NCBI RefSeq assembly: GCF_963422355.1
Contig: NC_085092.1
Location: forward strand, 5,113,354 to 5,177,353
Direction: 5' to 3'
Length of the DNA stretch: 64,000 nucleotides
Source of the DNA: Corticium candelabrum
Taxonomy: Eukaryota > Porifera > Homoscleromorpha > Homosclerophorida > Plakinidae
The notes below the pieces were generated by a model, which saw only the letters and a program-made list of their open reading frames with translations, had not been told where the DNA came from and ran no database searches. Shown one piece after another: positions 51,039 through 62,813 of this stretch. A program made the position numbers and the translations under genes. Numbering within the stretch: the stretch's first letter is position 1; the number at the start of each line of letters is the position of its first letter.

Positions 51039-51937
51039 AATCATGTGCAGATCGAGCATCTGCAATGTCACACACGTTAAATTTACAGCGTGATGTGACA
51101 TGTTAATTGAGATAGATGCAACTACAGTCATCATGTTCATTCCAACGGCATGTCGTCCAAAGTAACGCTTTCGCTGCAAAATCGAGTTGACAACAAACAT
51201 TAGTTACACCGTCCACACACTTTTAGTTAGATACACTGTACTTGTTTGTCGGCCTAGAGGCATGCATGTCGATCGCAGTCACCATTTCGTAGGCTAGCTA
51301 GATGCATTGCGGCGTCGTGAGAGCGAGATTCTAACTCACAACAAACTAGGTAATACAAGAGTCTGCATGCTTTCAAGACAGATCAAATGTCGAATCTATA
51401 GGTTTATGGGCCTCTAGAGTCCGCGTATACCAAAACATAATCAGCTCCATCTGGAGTCTGGAAAAAAGTTATTAAGAATCTAATTTGAATCACATAAAAG
51501 TGAAAAAATCGTTGAATTTAATAAATGGTCAAACTATAAGGGTACCTGGCCGAGTCCACTGCTTAGACAAAATCAGTCCCCTAATGTGTGAGGTCAGTAG
51601 AAGCATCAATTTGTGCATCTGTCTGTTTATGTGTCTGTCTGTCTTTCTATTCGTCTATCTGGCTTGTTTGTCTGTGTATCTGTCTGTGTGTCCGCCCGAC
51701 CATCTATCCATCTGTCTGTCTGCCTGTCTCCATTGTTGCACTCAAGACAAGATCAAAAACTGTACACAAATGACAGCAAACAAACTGCACGACATGCACA
51801 CAAACAAGCACACAACATTTACCAACAACTCACTCTATAACAATAACACAACAACCAATAAAACTACCAAATTCGAACGCATCATGAGAGAAAGAGAAGT
51901 GTGTCATGTGTGAGTATTAATTACGTCTGTTGAGATT

Positions 51938-53762
51938 TACGGATGGTGCAAGCTGGTCGGAAGGATGCCTCTTCTGGCCGAGTCTCTCGATATAAAGCGG
52001 ATGCTCGTGGTTTCGGGCCAGGATTTGCAAATCGGGCGATTTGCAGGCGGTGAAACTTCAATCCAATCGAGTGCAAGGGTTACCCGAGGTGCACGTTCCG
52101 CCATGCTTGCTTACAGTGTGGCAAGCGGTCTCACAAGGTCGGCGTGTGTCGAGAGGTCCACCCGTCGGTTGGAGAAAAGGAACGTGCGCAGGTCACGCGT
52201 TTCCTGGACGCTGCTACAGCAAGGCAACAGCCGGACGCTCACGCTGATCGTTGTGTTTTTTGGTTGTTCGTTCTTTGTGTTCCAGTATTGAGTTTTTTGT
52301 TATAGAACACGGAGTTGCCACGAGTTCTCAGTCTCTGGTCGGGCAGCTCCAAGTAGATTTGGCTGTTGGGTTATTGTGTTGGACTGATGTGCGGTTTTTT
52401 AGCATGCGTGGTGGCACGCAGTGCATGACGCCAAGATGCGGGTTGGTAGCCGCGACGTTGTCGAATATATCTAGGTAAACAATATACGTGTAAGTCCGCT
52501 GAAGTCACCGTGTCGGTCGCTTGGTCTCTTGTGTTGCATGTGTTTTTGTTGCAGGTGAGTCATCCTTACCAGACAATGCACTATCAGCGTGCAATGTGGC
52601 TGGCGCTCGGTATCGCTATATAGGGGACTTGCTTGCTTTGGACCAGTGCCGTCCGGATGTTTGCGCGGGGTTCATGACGATCTCCGTAACTGTTAACGTC
52701 AACAAGTGGCAAAAACGGTTGTTGTCCCACCCGGACGCCCAGTTTGCTGCTTGGGTCGTCTGTGGTTTCGATCATGGTTTCGAATCGGGTCTGACTACAG
52801 CAGGGACCAGTGTCGTGCAGCAAAGAGAAACATGTGGTCCGCAAAAGAACAGAAAGAAACCGTTTGTTGCAGAGTTCCCGAAGACGGACGCAGCACCTTA
52901 CGAGAGAGGACGCGTAGACGGCCTTTATCGGTCAAACGTGCCGTATATTGTAAACGCAATCTTAATCAACTTCCACTCGCTATCGCTACCCAGTCAAATC
53001 TAACTCAATCAGAATCAATACCGCTTCTTATACTACCCTAGCTCGGTCAAACACAATACCGGTCCAATGGCCAACCACAATCACCGACGTACATGTCACA
53101 TGTCTCTACGTCACACCGTTGCTCGTAGTTTTGGGGAAAGGGCACGACGTCGCGTGGGCGACCCTTCTCCTGACGCCAAGAGGACTAATCTGAATGTTTT
53201 CGGCAACAGGAGAAGGGCCAAGAGGACTAATCTGAATGTTTTCGGCAAAATTCCTAAGCCACACCAACCGGGAAAATAGCAACTAATATTTTGGACTTTT
53301 CTTGGCCACGAGGTAGCAGCGTCATGATGGCATAGATCCACAACCGTGCTCTCTTTCATATGCACGCTTAGATGACGGGGTAAAAAGAGTTTTGTCTCGC
53401 GGGTTCGAAGCGCTGCTGACAAAACTAGACATTCGGAGTGCGTATCGCATCATTCCAGTGCATCCAGACAATCGTAGTCTTCTCGGTATGAGATGGCAGG
53501 TGCGGTTTGCTTAGATGCTGCTCTCACATTCTGTCTAACACTCGGTGCCAAAAATAATTTCGGCAGTCGCCGACGCTCTGTTATAGATAATGTACAAGAA
53601 TGGTGTAACGTCGGGCATTCACTACCTAGACGACTTACTTTTCTGCGGGGCGCCTGGGTCAGGCGAATGCGCCGGAAACTTGGCAAAAGCGCTAGAGATA
53701 TGTAGCGAGCTTGGTGTTCCAGTGGCTCGCCACAAGCTTGAGGGACCAACGACCTCGAACTC
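51938..53762 (+). mobile_element. Second DIRS-type retroelement, degraded
   Basis: It begins where the duplication ends. The gag-like zinc fingers at about 52071-52148 read CKGYPRCTFRH and CLQCGKRSHKVGVC (CCCH then CCHC). The RT N-terminal region at 52706-52850 has SHPDAQFAAWVVCGFDHGF, a frame change, then YSRDQCRAAKRNMWSAKE. The RT core at 53415-53760 has KLDIRSAYRIIPVHPDNRSL and GIHYLDDLLFCGAPGSGECA, then GVPVARHKLEGPTT. No RNase H or recombinase is left. It differs from the DIRS element in copy B. Confidence 0.78.
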
Positions 53763-53789
53763 GATCAATAATTCTAACTACCTATTCGC

Positions 53790-54190
53790 TCCGCAACGTC
53801 ATTCATTTATCAATGCACATAGTCCCTCAAGTATGTAGGCGCCTTCACTTGTCTATCACTACGTGTATATCTAGATTGCTGTTGTCCTCTTGTCTTGTTT
53901 GATTGACTGTCACCGTACCGTTTCCTCTTTCTTGACTTTCTACATCTGTTTATTCGAATCTTTCGGTTAGTCTTCAGGTAAGAGTTGCTGGCCTTCTTCA
54001 CATCTTCCTTCCTGCTGCTGTGTATTTTCTAGAGGTTCCTGTTCATAACATAGTTCTTGTTCTTCCATCTTCCCTTGGGGAAGTCCTAGTTGTCTCCTAT
54101 TTTGAATGAACACTCCTTCTTCTGTTCGCACGCTATATGACGTTGGTCCAACCTGACGTAGAACTGTCGCTTATTCCCTTCTGTTGTCTT
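53790..54190 (-). pseudogene. 3' end of a gypsy-type pol on the minus strand
   Basis: The minus strand reads VGPTSYSVRTEEGVFIQNRR, QLGL and, further on, RSDRQVKAPTYLRDYVH, the usual closing segment of gypsy-type polyproteins ('R-G-R-VK-P--L-DYV'). Stops and frame changes are frequent. It is oriented opposite to the plus-strand gypsy element that starts just to its right. Confidence 0.6.
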
Positions 54191-54340
54191 CTTGCCTATA
54201 CGCTGTGTAGCGAAATTACAATGTACTAATTACTGATGCAGAGATACGCATGCGTAGCGAGTGGAGTTGTTTTTAGACGACCTCGTGGTTGTACCGTACA
54301 TACTGTATTATACCGTTACACTGGTGACAGGAATGTCTTA

Positions 54341-55151
54341 ATGGCCGAGCCTACGAATGAGGATCTTGCCGATCACTCACCGCCAGACCAGACTGCGGAG
54401 CTGCCACTCATTCGGCCTGTCGTCATGCAGGAGCTGTACAGTGGCACAGAGTCTCGTTTCCACGACTGGTTTTACTTTATTAACTTTGAATTATGCGCCG
54501 AATTGAATGGTTGGAGTTCAGATGTCCGACAAAATTTCCTAGTCGTTCGTCTCCGTGGATTAGCGCGGGAAGTTGACGACAGCCTCGATGATGTCACTCG
54601 TGCCGACTACCTGCTGCTAACGAAGGCGTTGGCTACCAGCTTAAATCCGGAGAGCCAGGTAACAAGTACAGAACGGAGTTTCGTGCTCGACGCCAACAGC
54701 ACAGGCAATCCATAGCTGAGTTAGTGCATTCCATCCGGAACTTGGCACGTCTGGCGTATCCGTCTCAACCGCGACGGACTGGCAGATCAAGATACCCGTC
54801 GTAATATTGTTCTCGCACATCCTAAAAGCCTTGACGACGCTGTTCGCGCGGCCCTGGAATTCAAAATCGCCAGCAGAGACGCTGCAATGTCCACCGCAGA
54901 AACGAACGCTCTCAGGACAGCCAGTCATTCGCTCAACCTTACCGTCGTCTTGGAGGCCAATATTGCTGCTATGAAAGAAGTCATAGGTGCTCTTCACGAC
55001 ATGACGGCAGCATGCATGGCAAACAGACTCTACTAGTTACTCTAGCCGTAGAGGAAATAACAGATTTAGTGCACAAAGTGGACGCGGCTCTAGACTTAGT
55101 GAAGCGATCTGTTGGAAATGTAGCCAACCCGGTCACGTGCAGGCAGTGTGT
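54341..55151 (+). pseudogene. gypsy gag and zinc knuckle
   Basis: The ATG at 54341 opens MAEPTNEDLADHSPP and runs through RFHDWFYFINFELCAELNGW and FLVVRLRGLAREVDDSLDD, a gag-like helical region, until the frame breaks near 54715. A CCHC knuckle CWKCSQPGHVQAVC follows at about 55110-55151. It packages RNA in intact elements. Confidence 0.7.
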
Positions 55152-55379
55152 ACGAATACTTGTCGGCAGCAATACGCTTGTTCTAATATGACGCCCGAGC
55201 AGCATGCTAAGGAAAGCAGAGACGAATCGCGGACAGCTAAAACACCAACGGTAATTCGAGTATTGGGTGCTATAAACGACATCCCGACGCAACTGCAAGT
55301 TGACACGGGGTCTGCAATAACGGTAATGAGCCTAGCGCTCCAAGAACAACTCGGACGCAAACTTGAGCCTGTGCAGTAG
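55137..55379 (+). pseudogene. gypsy aspartic protease segment
   Basis: VIRVLGAINDIPTQLQVDTG, SAITVMSLALQEQL: the D-T-G active-site motif of retropepsins. A stop follows at 55377. The last strand of the fold continues after the MITE at 55646-55740 (FIIGVDFLNKHDFDV). Confidence 0.75.
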
Positions 55380-55478
55380 AACATCATATCAGCGACTGGC
55401 CACGCGGTAGTTGCTCTTGGATCGTTTTCGGTTACCGTCTCTATAGGACTATAGCAACCACGAAATTTCACCACCGTG

Positions 55479-55644
55479 CACGCCCGGATCCAGGATTTTT
55501 GGAAGAGGGGGTTGACCTGGTAGCAGTTATTTATAGCATTACTAATTTTCTCTTTTCTAATAAAATTATATAAAATTATTGAACCACGCCTATTGGAATA
55601 GAGGGGGTTGCAACCCCCTGAACCCCCATCTGGATCCAGGCCTG
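55479..55644 (-). mobile_element. 166-bp MITE, GGATCC-rich TIRs (family 1, copy 2)
   Basis: Inverted copy of the element at 6491-6657, flanked by CCGTG (55474-55478 and 55645-55649). Inserted in the protease region of the gypsy element. Confidence 0.88.
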
Positions 55645-55645
55645 C

Positions 55646-56224
55646 CGTGCCATAGTATGCAGACACGTCACCCATAATTTTATCATTGGCGTTGACTTTC
55701 TCAACAAACATGATTTCGACGTCAAATTTTCAACACACACTCTGGATTGTAATTTGGAACCGGCGCGGGTACCTCTGTTGGTAGCTGCTTCGACGCCACA
55801 GCCTTGCCGAGTTGCAGGACGGGAGACCGCGGTCATACCAGCATTTCACGAGATTGTGGTGCCTGCATGCCGCGATAGTATACCACAACTCGGTCATCGA
55901 CCTAACATGTGCTGCGGGATGGTAGAGCCTCGCCAGGAATTTGTTGACCGTAGCCAGGACGCTTGTTATTGCAGCTGCCAAGAATATTTCCGTTCGACTC
56001 GCCAATTATACGGCTGACCCTCAGACCATCTACAGAAACACGCACGTCGGCCACTTTGTTCCCATCCAAGATGAGGAGAGAGACTACCGAACATCAGTCA
56101 ACTCTTGTGAAATAGAAACTCACCCGAAATTAGACAGTGAGAGGCCTATATGTGACCTGTTTTACATCGAGCATTTAACAAGCGAACAACGCAATCAACT
56201 AGAGCCCCTATTATGCGAATACCG
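55646..56224 (+). pseudogene. gypsy protease end and pre-RT linker
   Basis: Frames read FIIGVDFLNKHDFDVKFS, CRVAGRETAVIPAFHEIVVP and, after a shift near 55940, ISVRLANYTADPQTIYRNTH and IEHLTSEQRNQLEPLLCEY. This is the typical spacer between protease and RT, ending exactly at the next insertion. Confidence 0.65.
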
Positions 56225-56435
56225 GTGTCATAGGGAATTTGACATCCCCTGTTTGTTGCACCCCCGAGCCGTATTTAATAGAGAATTTGGTATCCCCGAG
56301 CCATATTCTCTGAGGGTCTGAGGCACCCCTCTTGGCATCTCTTGGGGAATTTGGTATCCTCTATCCATCATGTAGGTAAATGATCAGTCGGCCGACGAAC
56401 TACCGGTGCACTTCCAAGAAGTAATTGTGCGATGA

Positions 56436-57330
56436 TGCTAGACGATCATGTGCCACTATGCTGCTGAGTTTCCGAACTTTCGGTGATGTCATTGTTTTTA
56501 GTACGAAACACCGACTAGCCCATGCCATGCACAAGTTCTCGTACATGATAAATCCAGTGCCGTCTAGCTGTGTCTACGTCTGGATTGTCTCTCATCATTT
56601 TCAATTAGTTCTACCATTCTAAGAAGTGTTGCAGAAACCGAGAGAAGCATATTACACGGTCTGAACTGTAGCAAGTCTAGGTGGAAGAAGTGACGTCTGC
56701 CGGCTGTGCGTAGGCTGTTGTTGATCTTTGCGTCATCATCTAGGTTAGATGGTGTCTGGTATTAGAATGACATCACCATGAGGTAGTGGACTCTGTTGCA
56801 CTGGCACATGACCATATATCGTCGCCTCGCTATGACTCATTGGAAGTTCACGGTAGCTCGTCAGTCGACTGATCGTTTAGCTACATGATGCATTACGACC
56901 CAACGCATATTTATAGCCATGCATAGCCCTGGACGGCTAATCAATTGTAGCTCTGAACACACGATGTTATGTTCAACAGCAGCGAGGAGGCGTTGACTGT
57001 GGTGTGTTTGCTATTAAATTTGCTCTACATTTAGCTCTAGGAGATGATGTAGCAAGCCTGAAATTCGACCAACCACGAATGAGAGAGCATCTGTACAAAT
57101 GCTTGCATCAGAAGAAAATGACAGGTTTTCCGCAATGCGCCCAAACGACTGCTAGACGCACTCCTAGACTTCGCCGTACCTACATAGAAATTTGCCGCAA
57201 CTGTTTGATGCCAAAAGAATGCGATGATACCGTGCGGTGTCAAAATTGTGAGGACTGGTTTCACGTTGGTTGTCTTCAACATGATCTACCACAACGAAGT
57301 GACAAATGGCGCTGTGACAACTGTTTGTAA
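56436..57330 (+). pseudogene. Ulp1/C48-like peptidase fragment fused to a PHD finger
   Basis: A degraded start (MLDDHV at 56436) and VYDSLEVHGS near 56828 precede an open segment: QQRGGVDCGVFAIKFALHLA with the catalytic-type DCG, then FDQPRMREHLYKCL. At 57186-57330 follows CRNCLMPKECDDTVRCQNC, EDWFHVGCLQHDL and WRCDNCL, a full PHD zinc pattern (C-x2-C, C-x2-C, H-x2-C, C-x2-C). Ulp1-type peptidases remove SUMO-like tags and occur in several DNA transposons; PHD fingers read histone tails. The N-terminal catalytic His region is not recognisable. Confidence 0.68.
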
Positions 57331-57507
57331 GAACGCTGTGACTACAGTAGACGATATAGAGTCAATTGCTTTAACGAAGTCAACTAAAATAGATGTTTTC
57401 AGTCGCAAATTTAATTAGACAACAAACACTCAATTTGTAACATGTCAATTTGTTAGAAATTTAGCACAAAAACGCAGACTGTAAAATAGAGTTTAGAATG
57501 TCACATT

Positions 57508-57880
57508 TTTAGATGTGCGAAATTCTCATAATAAGTACGGCGCAGGAATGTCAAATTTTCTAAAAAATACGGCTCGAGAGATGCCAAATTCCCTAGGAAA
57601 TACTGTTCGGGGGATGCCAAATTCCCTAGGAAATATGGCTCGGGGATGCTAAATTCCCTAGGAAATATGGCTTGAGATGTCAAATTCTCTAGAAAATACC
57701 GCTCGGGCATGCCAAATTCCCTAGGAAATGCGACTCGGGGGATGCCAAATTTCCTGGAATTCCAAATTCTCTAGGATATACAGTTCGGGGATGCAAAATG
57801 TCCCAAAGGGATACCAAATTCCCTAGTAAATATGGCTCGGGGATACCAAATTCCCGGGGATGCCAAATTCCCTATGACAC
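57508..57880. repeat. Degenerate tandem repeat (about 30 bp unit)
   Basis: About 12 copies of 'ggggatgccaaattccctag' plus 'gaaatatggctc', variable in length. Inverted copies lie at 56225-56360. It forms the arm of the transposon at 56225-57880. Confidence 0.88.
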
Positions 57881-57998
57881 CGGGATATTTTTTCAACTAA
57901 CCCAAGCGACATCGGCCGAACTTTACGAGTATATCACGGAATAGAAACAAACGACGCGACTCCCGTTCGCCAGCCACCACGGCGCTTGCCAATTCATA

Positions 57999-58592
57999 AG
58001 CTGGATTTACAATATGGAAACGCTTGAGCGTAGCGTCGCGTGCGTCGTATCACGTTGTCTTGCGTGGGAGTGGCACGCATCGCGTCACACGCGTCGTACC
58101 ATTCACAATAGGATTCAGCGCGACGTAGACGTCGCAGCCTGAATTATTGAACTGACCACTCGCGCTTCGATTTTCTACTAGCAGAACTCTGCCGGAACCC
58201 CCAGCTTGCTCAAAATCAATTTCTAGGCGTTCTCCCATGCACGCAGGTCTTGGTAGGTCTTGCAGTTGATCATCCACAAGCAAGGACGGCTCCCTACACA
58301 ATGTATAGATCGCTCAACGTCGAGTGCAGCGCCGAAATCAATAATCATTGCTCACGGAAGCCACACGTGCATTTATAGGTGGCTGTGATTGGTCGAAATC
58401 AAGGTGCTACTTCCGAAGCAACGATTACAGCTTCCGTTTCGACGCTCAAATAGAACTTGGTTCTATTTGGAAGTGTCGCGAGCGTCGCGTCCGTCGAACG
58501 TCGAGTCGCGTAGACCGTTTGCAATTTGAATTTGTACTACGCGATGTGACGCGACGCGACGCTCATGCGTTTGCATATTGTAAATCCAGCTT
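57999..58592. mobile_element. 594-bp MITE with TA target duplication
   Basis: The ends AGCTGGATTTACAATATGG and, inverted, AAGCTGGATTTACAATATG extend into GC-rich inverted sequence (AACGC-TGAGCGT-GCGTCGCG). TA flanks both sides (57997-57998, 58593-58594). Removing it with one TA rejoins the pre-RT linker to the RT in frame. TA targets are typical of Tc1/mariner-type elements. Confidence 0.82.
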
Positions 58593-58595
58593 TAG

Positions 58596-59250
58596 ACAGC
58601 AAGAGGTGAGAAAACACCTACAGGAAATGTTAGAATGCGACATTATTCAACCTTCTAACAGCGCGTGGGCTGCACAGGTAGTTCTCGCAAGTAAACGGAA
58701 TGGATCTACCCAATTTTGCGTCGATTACCGTTGACTGAATACGGTAACACAGAAGGACGCGTACCCACTCCCGCGCATTAACGACAGTCTAGATGCACTC
58801 GCGGGCTCACGATACCTTTCTACTTTGGATTTAGCTAGTGGGTACTGGCAGATGGAAGTAGATCCCGCCGACCGACACAAGACGGCATTCACCACGAGAC
58901 AAATTAAGTTTATTTGAATCTAAAGTCATGCCTTTCGTGCTGTGTAACGGCCCCGCGACCGTTCAGAGATTGATGGAGTCAACGTTGGCTAGCTTACATT
59001 GGTCAGTCTGCCTTATATACCTTGATGATACCATTGCGATTAGCCACACTTTCGAAGAACCCTTGAAATGACTGAGAGAAAGTGTTCCAACGGTTTCGGG
59101 AGGCTGGACTAAAGCTCAAGCTTTCCGAGTGCCATATACTACAACCCAGTCTTTCGTATTTAGGTCACGTCATCAGTCAAGATGGAATCGAAACAGATCC
59201 GACAAAAGTAGAGTGTCTCAAAACTTGGCCAGTCCCGGTTTTTTGGAACA
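58596..59250 (+). pseudogene. gypsy reverse transcriptase segment
   Basis: QQEVRKHLQEMLECDIIQPS, NSAWAAQVVLASK, FCVDYR then TGA (58735) then LNTVTQKDAYPLPRIND, LSTLDLASGYWQMEVDPADR, a stop, then VMPFVLCNGPATVQRLMEST, YLDD (59018-59029), and SYLGHVISQDGIETDPTKVE. The catalytic Asp residues are all present. At least three frame or stop lesions make it inactive. Confidence 0.82.
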
Positions 59251-59487
59251 GTTGCGTAGCATTATGGGTTGACGACTTACTATCGAAAGTTTATCAGAAG
59301 ATTTTCTTAGCTGTGCGCGCTACTATAGCGCTTGACAGAAAAGAATGTCAAATTTTTATGAGACAAGATCTGTGGCAATGCCTTTAGAACGTTCAAGCGG
59401 AAGCTCACGTCTGCCCTTATCCTGGCTTACCCTAAATTTGACCGACTCTTTATTCTGGACACAGACGCTAGTGAATCCACCATTGGC
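59250..59487 (+). pseudogene. gypsy RT-RNase H junction, first half
   Basis: After a damaged connection, ALILAYPKFDRLFILDTDAS, ESTIG gives the first RNase H catalytic Asp. The frame stops exactly at the palindromic insertion and resumes at 61233. Confidence 0.7.
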
Positions 59488-61232
59488 TATGGCGCGCCAT
59501 GTGTGTCAAAAGTCGTTTCGTCGGCTCATTGATGTCGATTTGTCGGCTAGTTCATGTCGTTTCGTCGGCTGGTTGATGTCGTTTCGTCTTTCGTCGGCTG
59601 GTTGATGTCGTTTCGTCGGCTGGTTGATGTCGTTTCGTCGGCTGGTTGATGTCGTTTCGTCGGCTCATTGATGTCAGCGGGTGGCCTCAGGGTGCGTGAC
59701 CATTTCGTCCATCCCATTTTCAACAATTGAATAAATATTGAATTAGAAATTGAAAATAGCCTAGAAGTTGCTTGTAATCTCAATATTCAATTCTATTAAA
59801 AATTAAAATTGACTGATTGACAAACTATAATTATCTGCGGATTATAATAAATATTGAAAACATACTTAATATCTAACCAATTTCTATTTCAATGCAATGC
59901 AATATTGAAATTGCAAGCACGTTAGTTTAATTTTCAATGTTAAATTCAATAATCAATTTAAATTTACTGTAATTTTAAATTTTATTTTTATTTTAAATTT
60001 AAATTTTAAAAATTAAATTTTGAATTTTGAATTTGCATGGCCAATTGGTCCATTCCATTTTTAATTTTTGAGACAAATTAAAAATTGAATGTCAAATTAA
60101 AAATTGACTGGCGTTGTTTGCTCTTACCTGCGAATTTTCAACACTTGCTGTGGACTCGGGCCCGCCACACGCGGGGAAGTCCCTAGAGGCTGTATAAAGT
60201 CTTTCTTATAACAGGCCCCCTAGTGGATACAACAAGCTACGACGTGTTAATTAAAATGCGTACATCTCTAGACAACAATGTTTACAACAACGTGTAGAGG
60301 TGCCTGTACAGGCCTGTAAGAACCTTATCATAACACAAAGTGTTTACCTGTGAATTGTTGATCTGTTGTATCCACTAAGGTTAGTGCCTCTAGGGACTTC
60401 CCCGCGTGTGGCGGGCCCGCGTCCACAGTGGACACAGCAAGTGTTGAAAATTCGCAGGTAAAAGCAAACAACGCCAGTCAATTTTTAATTTGACATTCAA
60501 TTTTTAATTTGTCTCAAAAATTAAAAATGGAATGGACCAATTGGCCATGCAAATTCAAAATTCAAAATTTAATTTTTAAAATTTAAATTTAAAATAAAAA
60601 TAAAATTTTAAATTAAATTAAATTTAAATTGATTATTGAATTTAACATTGAAAATTAAACTAACGTGCTTGCAATTTCAATATTGCATTGAATTGAAATA
60701 GAAAATTGTTTAGAAATTAAGTATGTTTTCAATATTTATTATAATCCGCAGATAATTATAGTTTGTCAATCAGTCAATTTTAATTTTTAATAGAATTGAA
60801 TATTGAGATTACAAGCAACTTCTAGGCTATTTTCAATTTCTAATTCAATATTTATTCAATTGTTGAAAATGGAATGGACGAAATGGTCACGCACCCTGAG
60901 GCCACCCGCTGACATCAATGAGCCGACGAAACGACATCAACCAGCCGACGAAACGACATCAACCAGCCGACGAATCGACATCAACGAGCCGACGAATCGA
61001 CATCAATGAGCCGACGAAACGACATCAACGAGCCGACGAATCGACGTCAATGAGCCGACGAAACGACATCAATGAGCCGACGAATCGACATCAATGAGCC
61101 GACGAAACGACTTTTGACACACATGGCGCGCCCTAGACGTCGACATCAATGAGCCGACGAATCGACATCAATGAGCCGACGTCGACATCAATGAGCCGAC
61201 GAAACGACTTTTGACACACATGGCGCGCCATA
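59488..61232. mobile_element. 1745-bp near-complete palindrome (foldback element)
   Basis: The termini TATGGCGCGCCATGTGTGTC are identical in inverse at the right end, with a 6-bp ATTGGC duplication on both sides (59482-59487, 61233-61238). The arms are inverted repeats of about 700 bp (to about 60192 and from about 60395) around a core of about 200 bp. Each arm carries a 22-bp minisatellite 'TCGTTTCGTCGGCTGGTTGATG', shorter on the left than on the right. An extra internal copy of the terminus lies at 61108-61132. There is no transposase. Confidence 0.9.
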
Positions 61233-61612
61233 ATTGGCAGCGTCTTGTCGCAAGATGGTGCGGATGGCGAACACGTTATTGCGTTCGGAAGTCGCACATT
61301 AATTGACTAAATCCGAGAAACGGTATTCCGTGACGCGTATGCTCGCCTTAGTATATTTCTTAAAGCATTTACGCCACTATCTGTATGGACGCCGGTTTGT
61401 AGTACGTATACGGATCGCCAGGCTTTCCAATGGCTTCGCTAATTGAAGGACAGGTTGCGAGATGGCTAGAGCTCCTGGAAGAGTATGATATAGAAGTCCA
61501 CCACAGATCGACCTTAATAACAGCACAACAACGCAAACGAGCTCTCTCGCATTCCGTCAGCGCCAGCCTTTGCCATGATGACTATCACTACTGCTGGCCG
61601 GTGCCGTTGTAG
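61233..61612 (+). pseudogene. gypsy RNase H, second half
   Basis: SVLSQDGADGEHVIAFGSRT, then several stops, then IEGQVARWLELLEEYDIEVH, HRS. These are the usual end blocks of gypsy RNase H, heavily decayed between 61300 and 61430. Confidence 0.65.
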
Positions 61613-61929
61613 ACAAGATTGCAACACAACAGATTTCCGGAAAGGTTGGATGGACCGAGACTATAGAAAACAACTACAGGAGAGCCTAGCGACAGCTGCT
61701 GGAACTAAACTGGTAATAGAATGAGTTGCCTTGGGAAAGCGTCCGGAGTTAATAGACATAGTTAGGCTAACCCCAAACATTCGCATCATCTGGGAGCAAT
61801 GGGAGCGGCTAACTGTACGAGATAAAATTTCGTATCGACAATGGGAGCTCCACGATGGTGACGTACGTCTACAAGTATAGTGGTGCAGCAAAGCATAAAG
61901 AATGAAATCCCTAATTTTTGTCACGACGC

Positions 61930-62720
61930 TGTTACGGCGGGCCTCTTAAAGCAGAGGATAACTTTACAACGAGTGCGTCAGCGGTTCTACTAGTCAGGCT
62001 TACGTCGTGACGTAGAAGAATGGTGCTGTTGCTGGATCCAGTGCGTTCAAAGAAATCACCAGTTACCACACCAAGGGACCCGCTCTGTACGAGCCGTTGC
62101 GGATACTCTATTGATGGGTGGCACTCGATATTATGGGACCGCTACCAACAACAGCCCGAGAAAACCGGTATATTTTGGTTATTGTCATTTGACGATTACT
62201 TTTCCAAGTGGATAGAAGCATTTGCAATCCCTAACCAAAAAGCAATCACAGTGTTTCATAAATTCAAATGCAGATTTGGCGCGCCGACTTCTATACACAT
62301 TGACCAAGGTAAGAATTTGAGTCTGCGTTGTTCAAGGAACTGTGTGCTCTTTTAGGGATAAAGAAGACCCGGACTACCGCATACCACCCTCAGTGAGACG
62401 GGTTCATCGAGAGATTCAACCGCACCCTGCAAGCCACGTTGAGTACCTAAGTCAACAACGACCAGGCGGATTGGGACCTTCACTTACAACATGTAATGCC
62501 CGCATACAGATCGAGTGTCCAAGAAACTACAGGATACACACCTCAGTTTTCGCTCACCGGCAGGGAGATTACACTTCAAGTCGACCTCACGTTTGGATGT
62601 TCTCCTGACAATCTGCGCTCCTGCTCTGAGTATCTACGCCTCACAGCTACGGACGAAACTGCAGGCAGCATACGAGACAGTAAGACAGACGACGCAACGA
62701 AGACAGAAGATTCACTATGA
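61930..62720 (+). pseudogene. gypsy integrase
   Basis: The zinc-binding part is damaged (VRQRFY, stop, SGLRRDVEEW, CCCWIQC). The core has ALDIMGPLPTTAREN, DYFSKWIEAFAIPNQKA, IHIDQGKN, TTAYHPQ and IERFNRTLQ, giving the D, D, E catalytic set in shifting frames. In intact elements it inserts the cDNA into the genome. Confidence 0.75.
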
Positions 62721-62813
62721 CAAACGGGTGCATATGTCCCCGTACAGAGTTGGAGACTGTTGTGTTCGTTATTAAGGAGATCCGTCAGAAGCGCGCGGGT
62801 ACAGCCGTAGGTG

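Larger units (their letters stand above)
33058..51937 (+). repeat. Segmental duplication, copy B
   Basis: Direct-orientation partner of 746-16395. Extra length comes from insertions at about 33687-34562 (containing 33968-34423), 40399-42931 (DIRS) and 48068-49445 (LINE). Coding differences favour copy B: its CARD-like, F-box-like and ankyrin exons are all open. Confidence 0.93.
56225..57880 (+). mobile_element. 1.66-kb transposon with Ulp1-like and PHD coding and repeat-rich arms
   Basis: The TIR is GTGTCATAGGGAATTTG, then CATCCCC, matched 24 of 25 at the other end. CG flanks both sides (56223-56224, 57881-57882). The subterminal arms are inverted: short at 56225-56360 and long at 57508-57880. 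Both consist of a degenerate unit 'GGGGATGCCAAATTCCCTAG'. The interior encodes a degraded C48/Ulp1-like peptidase and a PHD finger. Confidence 0.78.

Noticed and set aside
57508..57880. Possible CRISPR-like array
   Set aside because: Units are degenerate and of uneven length without unique spacers. They form the arm of a transposon with inverted copies at the other end.
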